From Craspedostauros australis (lineage: Eukaryota > Bacillariophyta > Bacillariophyceae > Mastogloiales > Achnanthaceae), in NCBI GenBank assembly GCA_026770025.1, contig JAMXDE010000070.1, positions 142,405-206,404 on the forward strand: DNA of 64,000 nucleotides, given 5' to 3'. Position numbers and translations under genes: made by a program. A model generated the notes under the pieces. That model was given only the letters and a program-made list of their open reading frames with translations. It was not told the DNA's origin and did not search any database. Of the stretch, positions 11,501 to 21,546 are shown piece by piece. The stretch's first letter is position 1, and each line of letters opens with the position of its first letter.

Positions 11501-11905
11501 GACCTTGAATTGAACATGAACAATGTGCACAACGAAATCCTGGACGAAGAGCTTGGGCGGCATCGCCTTTACTGTGTTTCGAGCCGATCCATCAGCTTCC
11601 CGAAAGCACCACAGCTTGAAGACGCGCGAATCCCTGTCGAATCGCTTCCTGTGGATAACGTGCGTCTACTTGCGGGGACCATGGCAAGATTGGAAAACCT
11701 CCACAGCGACGGAGCGATGACACACAAATATGGAAAAACTCGCGTGAAGGTTTTGCGTCATCAACCAAACGCAGCTGTTGGCGTGGCCGAGCAGCCGCGC
11801 CGATCTTCAGATGGTGATGTAGGCAAGGACAATGGTGGAAGCATGGGCGACGATACAAGCATGGTCGATGCTTCAGCCTTGCCAGACCTGCACGAAGCCA
11901 GCTGA
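8573..11905 (+). CDS. Large P-loop NTPase-like protein (possible RHS/Crinkler-type NTPase)
   Basis: A single open frame of 1110 residues. It has a relaxed Walker A motif at residues 300-307 (SGSGKGKT; the first Gly of the classical motif is Ser), a Walker B at 412-419 (VVVAIDEA, with D418 and E419) and a SIAGTG segment at 469-474 where such ATPases carry a sensor. This spacing, and the GTG motif after Walker B, recall the STAND-like NTPases of the RHS and Crinkler groups, which often sit in fast-evolving gene families; that link is from memory of motif layout and is inference. The N-terminal 290 residues are Lys/Glu-rich, and the C-terminal 600 are unassigned with no recognisable nuclease motif. 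The CDS ends with TGA. A broken tandem copy follows at 13,456. Confidence 0.7.
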   Translation: MSFSAIRAGGASEKVPYTEFWFLKTNAENERFMDLREKVLKTSKPMKFKAFEEEMRSLCDKDAKFKDALNKALTFAKNPSGNKKRFDKSKDENAWMLQILAAIYRAIKLDPLFNDSKFWDRDLKLRKVRKMITSAIKSSKDISAADKKTINDIEDARMETIKVMTNPPDEGAAKALWNKVIGFVVEMKSSNPLHRWLTDPHNVKIVCTLRPFSEINDAVLDAPLPVITTKLDQVYASSSRDNLHRLFCDPCHANNQKLSAFYIGDLAFRHKGNTNALGTAYVPDGENEAGSSDLVLVYYSGSGKGKTVDIAASSVTRKAALTMVLKIDDDISDGMEEAANQAPDATKTVHEVATEIRKRSAYNVLEEAMVQTAARSKAAIDKVVDFIETMNKYHRAKNPRVQLTEAAKKVIRVVVAIDEASFLKDMSQSIIRHHTSFGERLGKVFMNRCVRGEAKQNPNDLFRVHVVFSIAGTGVYGIAVGSQHDNYQLVKTIAENPNHKKNVYNVLCHEYSCYAYSYAKRYPLPNYADFDNFPLLHTIVNNNSRMTSILLKEMNATPFSPKYPHEEARLLIWVFDAFIASNSMRTLENSPSEMMLTGARAIAVFLYQSPFHPQELEAEVATSKFADIDYGLEFENFETDPKSSKGGTDERKVSKKILMWLLVAKFGLVTPTTNEEDAKAGHKTVLTNSIPKPFEVDEAMLLLSLYMVSGREAAMSIEAFTGTTPFAIEMMSTQLINCAIAAAMTVKLEERLHLNLQHILKTHLEIYTDRLGKTTEEHPDGTPLLVNERIQEVWEKLAHFVPISYSIPQALQGSYHHKSNFNLEVEDPTKRDTGVIIKKLKLTPNDEGDPQLRAIERVNDRFRLELRQKTAILTIDNDLSNNMRKVLRDVKKDRKRVKARTFKLPRLGGPATKQFFPPITTLPTRTSNLANGYVSCVGVQITQEEKDGKQILRVEDLDIFTICNQSQDYVGAVSCADLELNMNNVHNEILDEELGRHRLYCVSSRSISFPKAPQLEDARIPVESLPVDNVRLLAGTMARLENLHSDGAMTHKYGKTRVKVLRHQPNAAVGVAEQPRRSSDGDVGKDNGGSMGDDTSMVDASALPDLHEAS

Positions 11906-12107
11906 TTCCACAGAAGCTGGAAAGACAGCACCAAGACTCCCACCGCCTCGATTCCATCAATTCATTCGCGTTGGTGTTGGTGGCTCATGCGGTCGATAGT
12001 CGGGAAACCCACAATCCGATGGCTTTCGCATCACGAAAGCGCATGCCGCTTCTTCTTCTGTGGCCTGCAGTTTTGAAGTTCAGCGATGTTGGTCAATGCC
12101 AAAAGAC

Positions 12108-13455
12108 AAACGACGATGACGGTCACAGCATAACACAGCATATTACATCGCACAAATGGAAGTCCAGATAACTATTATATGTACAATAAGAGCAGAATCC
12201 GTTGAGATGAACCACGTGAGTGACCCTTGTTTCGTAGCTTCTCAGTTCACGGCGCTGCGGAGTTTGCAGTATGGTATGATGCGTGTCGATGATCGTTGAG
12301 GAGTGGAGTGATGCCAATGGCGCTGTTCTCGTCTTTGGACTGTGCCGGAACGAGTGCCTCTCATGAAGGCAACTCGTTGCTCGCCGAGTATGGACCAGTC
12401 GCAGTACACCATCCAAGAGGGGCCAATGGAATCGACAGCAGCGAATGCGATGGCATGACTACGCCATGGCGAAGCGTTCGGCCACGTCGGGTTGGACATG
12501 GATTTGGACTCGAACTGCGTGCGACTCTGTGTTGCACTCACTGCGTTCGTTGGTCTCACGCATGCTGCTTCTCTTCTTTGCCATTCCATCTTGTTCCGCT
12601 CATCAACGGATCTGTTGCTTTGTGTGATGATGCCATCGTTGCGTTTCTTCGTATTTTGTTTGGTTTCCGAAAGATCATCGAAGATAGGTTCAGTCACGGG
12701 AGTGGATTCCAATCGTGTTTCACAATGGTGTCAATCCGTCGATTCTGACGAACTTGTTTCGGCATCGTTTGGTGATCAGCATCGTTGCTATCAATGGAGG
12801 AGAGGTTTGGAGGTTGGTGACCAACGCAACGGCACAGGATGGCGTGACATGGCATGGCATACCATGGCCATGAGATGAACGCGATGAAGGAGACGACGAT
12901 GATACGCGACGATGCATGGAACAGTTTGACCATGAACATGGCCTTCCCTGCGCGAGGGTGCGAATACAGAAGGTGCATTGAGCCGTCTGTGATAGCCGCA
13001 TCACCCACGCCGTTCAACACCCAAGTTGCGTCAAGACCAGATGATGACACGAACATCTCCGCTCCGACCAACCACATCAATGATGGACCGCCCGAGTGTC
13101 CCGACATCAAGAGAAGTTGGGGTTTTGTTGTGATGCTCCCAACATCAGGTTTTGATGCGAAGGAATCAAACACAACCATGCGTATGGTCTGAGTACGAGT
13201 GCGAATGCGAACGGAAAGAGGAGTGTACCACAACTGAAACAAGCATGGAGGACGCAATCATAGGCACACCCATTTCAATGGTCAACTCATAATCTGCACA
13301 AACGGCAAACCCGAAACGGAGGTGCGAGCAACGACAACAAGTGAGGCCATCACTCACCCATCAAACACTGCCATCGCCGCCACCATCGCCATCGCCACCA
13401 CCAAACAACAACTCCAGGCAAACATACCTGTCATCCAAGCAAGCCATCTTGCGAG
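12108..13455. repeat. Flanking duplication, copy 2 (partner at 7,205-8,572)
   Basis: This is the second copy of the NTPase-gene 5' flank. It lies directly before the truncated paralog, as copy 1 lies before the intact gene, so the duplicated unit was flank plus gene. Small indels separate the copies, including an added stretch near 12,835-12,870. No independent gene is visible. Confidence 0.75.
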
Positions 13456-14276
13456 ATGTCATTCAGTGCAACCGAGGCCGGCGGAGCCTCTGAGAAAGTG
13501 CCACACACCGAGTTCTGGTTCCTGAAAACGGTCAAGAACGATGGGTTCTATGAGTTGAAGAAGAGAGTCCTGCAGGTCCCCAATCCTATGGAATTCAAGG
13601 ACTTTGTGGGAGAGATGTCCACTCTGTATAGTGTGAATACTGAAATCAAGAATGCGCTCGACAATTTACTCCGTCACACGATGACATCCGCAGATTTTCA
13701 TATGCTCGCAAAGCAGGCAAGGGGTGATGACTCGGTGAGGCCTATGATGCCCTAGAGAATATTCAATGGCATCAAGCTTGATCCACTCTGCAGGAGCCGC
13801 GAGTTCTGGAAACCAGATCTGGATAAGGGGGAATTGGCAAAGATGCTAAATTGCAGCGCTCCGTCCAGGCAAACGACCCATTGACAACGAGAAAGAGGTC
13901 ATCGAAGGCATCACAGAGACTAGCACGGACGCGATCGAAACTGTGACTAGTCCTCCTCATGATGATGGAGAGTGATGGGATCGGCGGCAGACTCAATAAT
14001 GAATCGCTGCTTGCACAGCCATTGCATCCCACTTTTCGTGCACGAGAACATGAAGAGGGTGTCGGTGCAAGAAGCCAGTAGCCTGGGATGCGAAGTTGAT
14101 CGAGGTACAGAAGACATGAAGACGGCACTTGTTGGAACATCAACGGAACGTACTTCCTCGTTGAATATATTAGTCTATGTAAACGAATCAAGATGATTTT
14201 TGTGATCGATGATGTGCGCCACGCACGAGCTTCTCCACAACACTCCAACAACCACGTTTTCGCGCCGAAACTTGAC
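13456..14276 (+). pseudogene. Truncated, frame-broken paralog of the P-loop NTPase-like gene
   Basis: It starts with almost the same residues as the 8573 gene (MSFSA, then GGASEKVP, TEFWFLKT) and keeps that frame for 99 codons to a stop at 13,755. Recognisable pieces then follow in other frames: IKLDPLCRSREFW near 13,770, matching IKLDPLFNDSKFW; EGITETSTDAIETVTSPP near 13,895; a damaged Walker A region (VGTSTERTSS) near 14,130; and a Walker B remnant (KMIFVIDD) near 14,195. The whole copy spans only 0.8 kb against 3.3 kb, so it carries large deletions as well as frameshifts. Confidence 0.8.
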
Positions 14277-14428
14277 ACGTGAACAGATCCGCATCATCCG
14301 ACCTGCAAGATCCGAAATCGTTGTTGCGCCGAGTCGTTGTCCTCCTCATGAACCCACAAACATCCCAACTATTATACTATTATTACATACAATACTCCTT
14401 TAATCGATAACTCATCGAGGAACCATAA

Positions 14429-15148
14429 ATGATGACACGTATCCGAACAGGAGTCCTGCTGGCCATCGCGACGATCAGCACGCCGTTGCTCCCATCCGCC
14501 CTCTCATTCACGGCTCGACCCAACACTGATGGCCAATCCAGGAATGCGTCATCTGCGCGAAGAGCGGCAGCTTCCTTCCAAGAGACCGACACCCCACCGC
14601 TCCTCAATGTCCCGACCTACTCCGTCGCGACCCTCAACGCCGATGGCACGACGAACATGAACATCCTCTCGTACGCCATCCCCACGTCGAGCCGCCCCGA
14701 CCGCATCTGGACGTTGGGCGTGTACAAGGGCACTTTGACCGAAACCAACGTCCTGCGCGAAGGCACGTGCGTGCTGCAATTGCTGACAGAAGAGCATGCG
14801 AACCTCGTGCCATTGCTGGGCGGCACGTGCGGCCGCGACGTCGACAAGGCCGCCGTGTGTAGCAGCAAGTCGATGCCGTTCGTGGCGCTGCCGCAGTCCG
14901 ATGCGCCGATGGTGCTGCCGCGATGCGGGCGGTACTTGCTCATGACGGTGGATATGCAGCAGGATGTCGTCGATGGTGGTTCGCACTGGATTTTGAATTG
15001 CAAGGTGGAACGCATGTGGGAGGTGGAGGATGGCACGGCGCCGCATTTGATGGGTGCGAAGCTTCGGGAACTCGGCATCATTTCTCCTGTTGGTCGCGTG
15101 TCGGATGAAGCCAAGGAGGAGATCCTTGCGGAGCTTGGATTGGAGTAG
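14429..15148 (+). CDS. Flavin-reductase-like FMN-binding split-barrel protein, plastid-targeted
   Basis: 239 residues. The N-terminus is a hydrophobic signal (residues 7-25) ending SALS before Phe27, fitting the diatom bipartite plastid leader with cleavage before Phe, followed by an Arg/Ser/Ala-rich transit-like stretch to about residue 50. The rest matches the flavin-reductase-like (FMN-binding split barrel) layout: a core starting near VPTYSVATLNADG, then NMNILSYAIP, WTLGVYKGTLTETNV, and VLQLLTEEHANLVPLLGG. Such proteins bind FMN or related flavins and can reduce them; the substrate here is unknown. The next gene is convergent and also plastid-targeted. Confidence 0.75.
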   Translation: MMTRIRTGVLLAIATISTPLLPSALSFTARPNTDGQSRNASSARRAAASFQETDTPPLLNVPTYSVATLNADGTTNMNILSYAIPTSSRPDRIWTLGVYKGTLTETNVLREGTCVLQLLTEEHANLVPLLGGTCGRDVDKAAVCSSKSMPFVALPQSDAPMVLPRCGRYLLMTVDMQQDVVDGGSHWILNCKVERMWEVEDGTAPHLMGAKLRELGIISPVGRVSDEAKEEILAELGLE

Positions 15149-15337
15149 GAGATTTGCGGGTGTGAATGCAAGTATGGCGCTAGCAAGGAAACAGAGAATT
15201 TGATATTACTTCTTGACAAATGCAGTACTTCTATGCTGTTTTATTGGTACTAGTCACTGATCTCGCATTCTATCATTCGATACCAAGGGTTCTGAATGCA
15301 CGGTGGTTTCCGATCATTATATTCCATGTGAATGAGT

Positions 15338-16434
15338 TCAATCGTAATTCGGCAACAGTGACGACGCCCGCTCTTTCTTGCGCAGCTTCATCGACGTCTG
15401 CGGCGCAGGAATGGCCCGAAACGAGTCAGCGATGGAGGCCACCTGCTGATCGACTCCCTTGTTCTTCCACCGTGTCGCCGTGGAACTGCCGATGAGCATG
15501 ACGGCCTGCGCCGATCCCTTCGGCACGGTGGCGATGAGCTGGGCCTTGCGCGGAATCTCGGTCTGTGTCGATTGCAGCAGGTTGGAGAATCCAATCTCGA
15601 GGATACGGTAATCGCCCCGCGTCGTGGAGCGCTTGATCTTGACGTCGGTGGGTTGGCCGTAAAAGGAGAAACGGCCCGTCGGTGCGAGGAGGTTGTCGAT
15701 GAAGAAGGCATCCGGGATGTCCTGAATAGATCGGCCATCGACGTTCGTGGTGACGGCGAGGAAAGCGCCATCGCCCGTTTTGGCGTCGCGACATTCGACG
15801 TCGAAGAAGGATCCCGTGGCCAATGGCCATGGTGACGTGTAGCTGGCAAGCGCTGCCATGCGTCCGCCGTCGGGTGTGGCCAACAAGATTTCAGCGAGGA
15901 CATCGCCGGAACGTCCATTGCGGGATACGTCGCTTCCGTCTCTGTGCGTGGGCGATGGCGTATTTGGTGTGTGAACGTCGGTGGATGGTTTAGACATGAA
16001 AGTGCAAGTGGAAGAATACATGCTCGTGGAGCCAACAGATGAATGCGCTTCTCGCTATCACTGTCATCGCTGTCGCCGTCGTTGTGAACACACCCAACGC
16101 ATGCGTCATGATCACATGTACGCATACACTACACTCACCTCAGCACGACGCCCGTCTCAGGTCGGCTTTTGCCTGCCTGCGAACTGACACCCATGTTACC
16201 GCCGGCATCCATACCGGTGCGCAAGAAGTTGTCAATGTTGAGCGAGTCCTGGACGGCCGCCGCCGCATTGGCCTCTTGCGCATTGCCAATCAGTGCACCG
16301 CATGTTGCGGCCATTCCCGTCAGTACATCACGTCTGCAAGGCGATGCCAATGCTTGGACGCTGATCGCGTTGTGAGTAACGACGATGAAACAAACGCCGA
16401 TGGTCTGCATCAAGGGAGGGGCTGCGAACTTCAT
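15338..16434 (-). CDS. PsbP-like thylakoid lumen protein (two exons)
   Basis: Exon 1 is 16,139-16,434 and exon 2 is 15,338-15,941. The 197-base intron has GTGAGTG at its 5' end and CACAG at its 3' end, and joining restores one frame of 299 residues. The N-terminus has a signal-like segment (residues 8-25) and then a twin-arginine lumen signal: R34-R35, a hydrophobic stretch, and an ANAAA cleavage site near 55-60. The C-terminal domain (TSPWPLATGSFFDVEC, then RGDYRILEIGFSNLL and ATVPKGSAQAVMLIGSS) has the PsbP-family pattern, a fold found in extrinsic subunits and assembly factors of photosystem II and in other lumenal proteins. Which PsbP subgroup it belongs to cannot be told. The start at 16,434 was chosen because the signal begins there; the frame is open further upstream. 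Confidence 0.75.
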
Positions 16435-17034
16435 AGTTGTGCGATGGGTGTCTTGGCCCATGTTGGAGAGTGTAGTTTGGAACTTGTACGGAGAGGTAGA
16501 GAGGTAATATGTTTCGATTGGATTATGATGATCCGCGTGAGAACGGCGAGCGGCGAAGGGTCCTGGTTTTGTGATCGGTTCGGCATCCACCATGAGAGTT
16601 GTGTCATCGGTGGTTCGTGTGGATTGACGGTGATGGGGCTGACGTGTGGCAGTTGAAAAGATACCATTTTCGGAGACCTCGTGAATTTGATCTGCGCTGG
16701 CAAAACGTGTACAGGACGAGCTCTCGATTGATCGGAAGAGCGCGTGCCAAACCGACGCCAACCATCACTCAACCACACAAAGAAACGCACGGAGCAGACC
16801 TCCGACAAACCAATTTCATTCGTATCATCATTCAAATCACCATCATTGTCGACAGCAGCGTCGACAGCAGCAAACGCTCACAGTTGCATCCGCAATCATC
16901 GACTCACACTGCTCACAACCACAATAGTCTCCTATTCTATTGTTGCATACGAACAATTCAGTCCACACCAGCCCTATCCAGTTCATTCCAATCCATTTGC
17001 AAGTGAGCATGCTGATGAGCAATCTTCGATTTCG
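16435..17034. promoter_or_regulatory. Divergent promoter region between two plastid-targeted genes
   Basis: 600 bases separate the divergent starts of the PsbP-like gene and the carrier fusion gene. The sequence is A/C-rich toward the right-hand start, as expected of a 5' leader. No TATA box or shared motif stands out. Shared regulation of the two genes is plausible but only inferred. Confidence 0.4.
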
Positions 17035-20000
17035 ATGAAGTCCAACCTCTCAAAGCGAACGATCGCATTCTGCGCAGTCTGCTCGTACTCCATCCCATCA
17101 TCGGATGCCTTTCTGCAAGTGCAGACATCCCTGCACACAACAGCTTCAGCCTCTCTAGCACCATCGCCAGCATCACCAGGGATCAGTTGCCATGTCCCTC
17201 AGCATATCGCTCTCGATGGCGCAACTGTATTACAAGCAGCGTCGACGCATGATGAGGCAGAAGGCACCAGCATCCATGCGAATGTTGGCTGCTCTGAGGA
17301 CATCACAAGATCAGATATCACAGCACGATCGAACAATAGAATATCACAATCCACACCATCCGCACCACCACTATCAATAGCAACGACCACAGCAACGTCA
17401 GAAATCGATCGACCAGATGCATCACGCAGAAAAGCCCTGCAAAGCATACTGGCATTGGCAGCCACATCCTCGGCCGCCGCGATTGCCTTCCCATCACCTG
17501 CTCATGCTGGCAAACCGGAGTTGGATCGCAGCACGGGATCGCTCTTCGTCCCCAAAGCAGAGATGCTGTCCGGAGGCAGCTCCGAGACCAGAGGCATCGC
17601 CATCACCAAATCCACCAACAAGCTCAAGCCGGGCCAGGCATTGCAGACGGTCTACGAACCACGCTTCATCGCCTACCTCTCGCGCTTTCTCATCAAGTAC
17701 GACCCGGCGGCCAACGCGTACTGGGCCAAAACGTACGATGCCGACAAAGTCGAGCAGAACTTCGCCTCGTTTGCGGAATCGGTCGAGATTGGATTGGCGG
17801 ACTACTTCGTCGGTCCCTACGGCAGCTACTCTTCCCTCGCCGCGATGAAGGCCGGCGTGTCGGCGAAGGTGCCGGCCAAATCCGCCCGCGTCGATGCCGA
17901 ACCGACTCAGTTCTGGTTCCTCGACAAGATCCTCTTCTCGTCGCCCGTCAAGGAGTCCAAGAAGGCCATCATCCGAGACAGCTACTCGAAGCAGGGCATC
18001 CTCAATCTCTACACGCTGCTCAAGGCGCGCTACACGACGCAATCGGAGAAGCGCCAGCTCGCGATTCTATTCTCCTTCATCTCCAATCCCAAACTGCAAC
18101 CGACGGCCGAGATCCGGGCGCTGCTCAGCGAGGCCGACAACTGTTCCATCCAAACGATCGCATTGACGAAACCGCCGTTGATCAATTCCACCGAAGTCAC
18201 ATCGCGCACGAGCAGCCGGCGCGGTGGCGGATACTCCATCAGCAATCCACCCACCGTGCAGATCGAGGCGCCGGCCGCGTTGGGCGATTCCTACAAACCA
18301 GCCAAAATCAAGCCCATCCTGCGTCCCACATCGCGCGTCCTCAAGATCGACGTCGTCGATGGGGGACAGGGCTACGCGGAACCGCCCGACGTCGTCGTCA
18401 TGTCGCCCAACGTCGTGCGTCCTTGTTCGGCATGCGCCATCCTGGACCGCGAAGGTCAGGTCGAGAGCGTGCTCGTGCTCGACGCGGGATACGGCTACGA
18501 CGAACCACCGCCAACGGTCACGATCGCTCCACCCAAGAAGAAACGTGTCGACGAGACGGTGCAGGCAAAGGCCATCGCGCAGTTGGAATACGAGATTGCG
18601 GACATTGAGATTGTGTCGGGCGGCAACGGGTACTCGTCGTCGGAGCCGCCCAAAGTGACGATCCAACCCGTGCGACAAGATCCCGATTGGTTCGTCGAGG
18701 ATCGCGAATCGCGCGAGTCCGCATCCTTCGGCGCCACCATCGCCACGTTCCAATCGCCGACGGGCCAAGTCCTGCCCACCTACGAACGCCCCGATACGCG
18801 CATTCCAGTCCGCCGCATTCAGGCCGATCCGCAAAAGCTGCTGCCGAACACCATACGCCCGCAGCTCAACGCGCAAGGATATTACGAAATTCCCGGCTTG
18901 GCCGAGTACCCCACCGTCTCGAACGTCCCACTCCAAAAGTACCGCGCGTTGGATCCCATCTTTGGCAACATCGGCAGCGTGCCCATCACGAAGGGCGCGT
19001 TGGAGCTGTCGTCGAGCGAGTACGCGCGATTGGCGTTGAGCGGCGGCGTTTGCACCGTCATCGTGCGCACGGCATTGAATCCGTTGGAATTGATCAAGAC
19101 GAAGCAGCAGTTGGGCAACGACGCGGAATTGTTGGAGTATGCTGTCGAACAGCGCATGCCTGCGACGACGACGACTCAGCAAAATGAGGAATTGGGCGCA
19201 TGGGAGTTGATTGGGGCGTTGGTCAAGCTGCGCGGTCCGTTGTCCTTGTTCCAAAGCTCCGACATTACGTTTTTGGCATCCGTCATGTTCGGATCGTTCG
19301 GATTTGGTGCGACGGAGCTATTCCGTCGATCCTTTACACTGGCATTCTTCACGCAAGGTGGTGGAGAACTGTTGACCGAGATCATTCTGTTGTTGGCGGC
19401 GGCGGTGGCCACTATTTTGACGAGCGCGATTGCAACTCCATTCGAGGTACGAACCTGTGAATACCATGCAAGGGAGCTGTTGCGTCATGAAACGTAAAGC
19501 AATGAATTGAAATGACATGAAACAGCCGCCTCTCACACCGTTGCATCGTATTGTTTGCTCCTTCCAACTCAGGTATTGCGAGTCCGCAGCATGGGACTGT
19601 TGGAATCGAAACGGGTTCCAATCGTGCTGGATGAATTCTTGGAAGAAAAATCCAGCAATAGCCAGCACCCACAACAGCATCAACATCATCAACAACAACG
19701 GCGACGCCTCAAAGACTTGTTGCCGCTATGGGCCGGCTTCGGACCTACCGCATCGCGCGAACTGGCCTTCGCCATTCCCAAATTCCTGGCATTCGACATC
19801 TTCGCACGGTTGCTGGCCGGATTCGCCAATGCGCAGGCCGATTCGGGCGCTTTGCCCGTGCAGGTGGGCGTGGGAACGGAGGGGCTGATCATCTCCGCGC
19901 TGGCAGGTTCGTTGGCGGGCGTGGCCGGTGGCATCGTGTCGCATCCGTTCGATCTGATCCTGACGTACACGTCGTCGTCGAAGGACTCGGATTGGCGTCA

Positions 20001-20223
20001 GATCGTGAAGGATCTGCTGGGCCGCGATGGTGGATTCGCCAATCTGTTCCTGGGTCTGGCGCCGCGCTTGACGTTCTTCATCCTGGTGATCGGGTTGCAG
20101 TTCTTTCTGTACGATTACTTCAAGAGCCTGCTGAATGTGGGGCAGGATGATCTGAGTCTCGTGCTCGATGTGTTCTACGGCGTGCGGCAAGGTCTTGTGG
20201 AGATGGCGAATGCGCAGATGTGA
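17035..20223 (+). CDS. Plastid-leader protein: GGxGY repeats fused to a mitochondrial-carrier-family domain (two exons)
   Basis: Exons 17,035-19,446 and 19,573-20,223; the 126-base GT-AG intron is phase 0 and the product is 1020 residues. The start at 17,035 gives a signal peptide ending SSDA before Phe, and residues 131-161 form a second, twin-arginine-like signal (RRKALQ, hydrophobic run, PAHA). Four GGxGY-x(2-4)-PP-x-V-x-[IV] repeats lie near residues 397, 443, 484 and 529. The C-terminal third has the three mitochondrial-carrier signatures: PLELIKTK at 683, PFEVLRVR at 802 (built across the splice junction) and HPFDLILT at 929, the last lacking its usual basic residue. Carriers of this family move metabolites across inner membranes, and plastid-envelope members are known. 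The substrate is unknown. Confidence 0.75.
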
Positions 20224-20337
20224 TTGCTGGGCAGTATTTTTAAAGTAAGATACTTAGAGCAGGCAGCTGAGAGAGATTAATCCCACACTTGGATAAGCTA
20301 TGCTACGTTATGCTATTTCACATGTCTACCACATTTG
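20224..20337. other. Short convergent spacer
   Basis: 114 A/T-richer bases between the carrier and palmitoyltransferase 3' ends. Nothing else is seen. Confidence 0.4.
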
Positions 20338-21546
20338 CTATGACCTTGCACCGTCCATGTTGGGCCGCGGCGCTCTCCTCTGCCGTTTTGACCTGCGGCA
20401 CATCCGGAGCACGCGATAGTAGCAATTGAGGATGGATCGCATGAACCGCTGCGCCGGCACGCAGAATGTCGTGGGCGATGCCATGCGGCGCAAGATGATC
20501 TGATGCATCCAAATGAGGACCACCAACGCGATGGGGAGAACCCACTGCGGCGGATACCGATAACACAGCGCTACTATGAAGAGGGTGAGGCACGTGATCC
20601 ACGCCACGCCCGCGCTGAGGATGAGCAGGAGGAAGTACTTGTAATTGCCGCCGAATTCTCCTGTGAAGTTTCCGTCGTTGTCGTATCCCACGCGTCCCGC
20701 GATGCAGCGGCCCAGCACGCTGCAATGATGATCGAAGTGGGCGACGCATCGTTGGCAGATGGGACAGTGGTAGTACCGCACGTTGTGCGGATCGCGTCGC
20801 CAGATCAAGCATTTGGTGCAGTACGTTGCGGTGGGTCCCGTGGTGACCGTGCCATCGACGTCCTTCATTGTCAAGTAGGGCACGGACGGACGCAGGGGAG
20901 CGCGTTGTGGATTCTCGGCGTCGTGAAGCAGTTCCAACCAGCCGCGAATCGGGATGGGCAGCGGAAAGCAGCCGTCGACGCTGCGAGGCAAGACGCCGGG
21001 ATCGGTCGTGAGGACGCAGGCCAGCATGGTGATGGCGAACGCCGTGAATGTGGTCATGACGATGACGGCCGTCCACCAGATGGACTGTTTGGCATCGGCG
21101 TTGGGGATGGAACGGTTGTCGTAGCCGCCCAGCACCACCAGCGTGCCACCGAAGGTGATGGACAGCATGAGGATGATGAGGCACGTGACCACGGTGATGC
21201 CGTTCATCGTCTCGTTGCGCAGCATTCTGTGTTTGGGCGTCAGCAACGGCGGCAGCACATCCAACATCATGCTGTCGTTGTCATCGTCATCGTCGTCAAC
21301 GCTGACGTTGACATTGATACCTTTGCCACCATTCTTTGCAACCCTGTCTATCTCAACATCCTGCTGAGTAGATTGCGCAGACAGCGGACCATGTTCTGCA
21401 TCTGCCGAGGGTTGGATGGATTCGTAGCCGCTGACGTCGTCCAGCAGGATCGTCTCCTGTTCGGAAGCCTTTGTTGCTTCTGCGCCGTTCTCATCATCAT
21501 CAGCTGGTGCAGCCGCAGCGATGCTGGGCTCCTGCACTTGCGACAT
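20338..21546 (-). CDS. DHHC-type protein S-palmitoyltransferase
   Basis: 402 residues from the Met at 21,546; an upstream in-frame Met at 21,630 adds 28 residues of leader-like sequence. The N-terminal 90 residues are acidic with an Asp run. Two membrane spans (about 117-140 and 156-179) are followed by TTDPG, the DPG motif typical after TM2. The Cys-rich domain then reads CTKCLIWRRDPHN, YYHCPICQRCVAHFDHHC, with the catalytic DHHC at 272-275 followed by SVLGRC. Two more spans follow, then a basic C-terminal tail. The enzyme attaches palmitate to cysteines of membrane proteins, usually in the Golgi, ER or plasma membrane. The four-span layout is standard and nothing essential is missing. Confidence 0.9.
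   Translation of the reverse strand: MSQVQEPSIAAAAPADDDENGAEATKASEQETILLDDVSGYESIQPSADAEHGPLSAQSTQQDVEIDRVAKNGGKGINVNVSVDDDDDDNDSMMLDVLPPLLTPKHRMLRNETMNGITVVTCLIILMLSITFGGTLVVLGGYDNRSIPNADAKQSIWWTAVIVMTTFTAFAITMLACVLTTDPGVLPRSVDGCFPLPIPIRGWLELLHDAENPQRAPLRPSVPYLTMKDVDGTVTTGPTATYCTKCLIWRRDPHNVRYYHCPICQRCVAHFDHHCSVLGRCIAGRVGYDNDGNFTGEFGGNYKYFLLLILSAGVAWITCLTLFIVALCYRYPPQWVLPIALVVLIWMHQIILRRMASPTTFCVPAQRFMRSILNCYYRVLRMCRRSKRQRRAPRPNMDGARS

Noticed and set aside
18067..19254. 395-codon minus-strand frame
   Set aside because: Shadow of the carrier fusion gene, whose plus frame has clear domains and splice logic.
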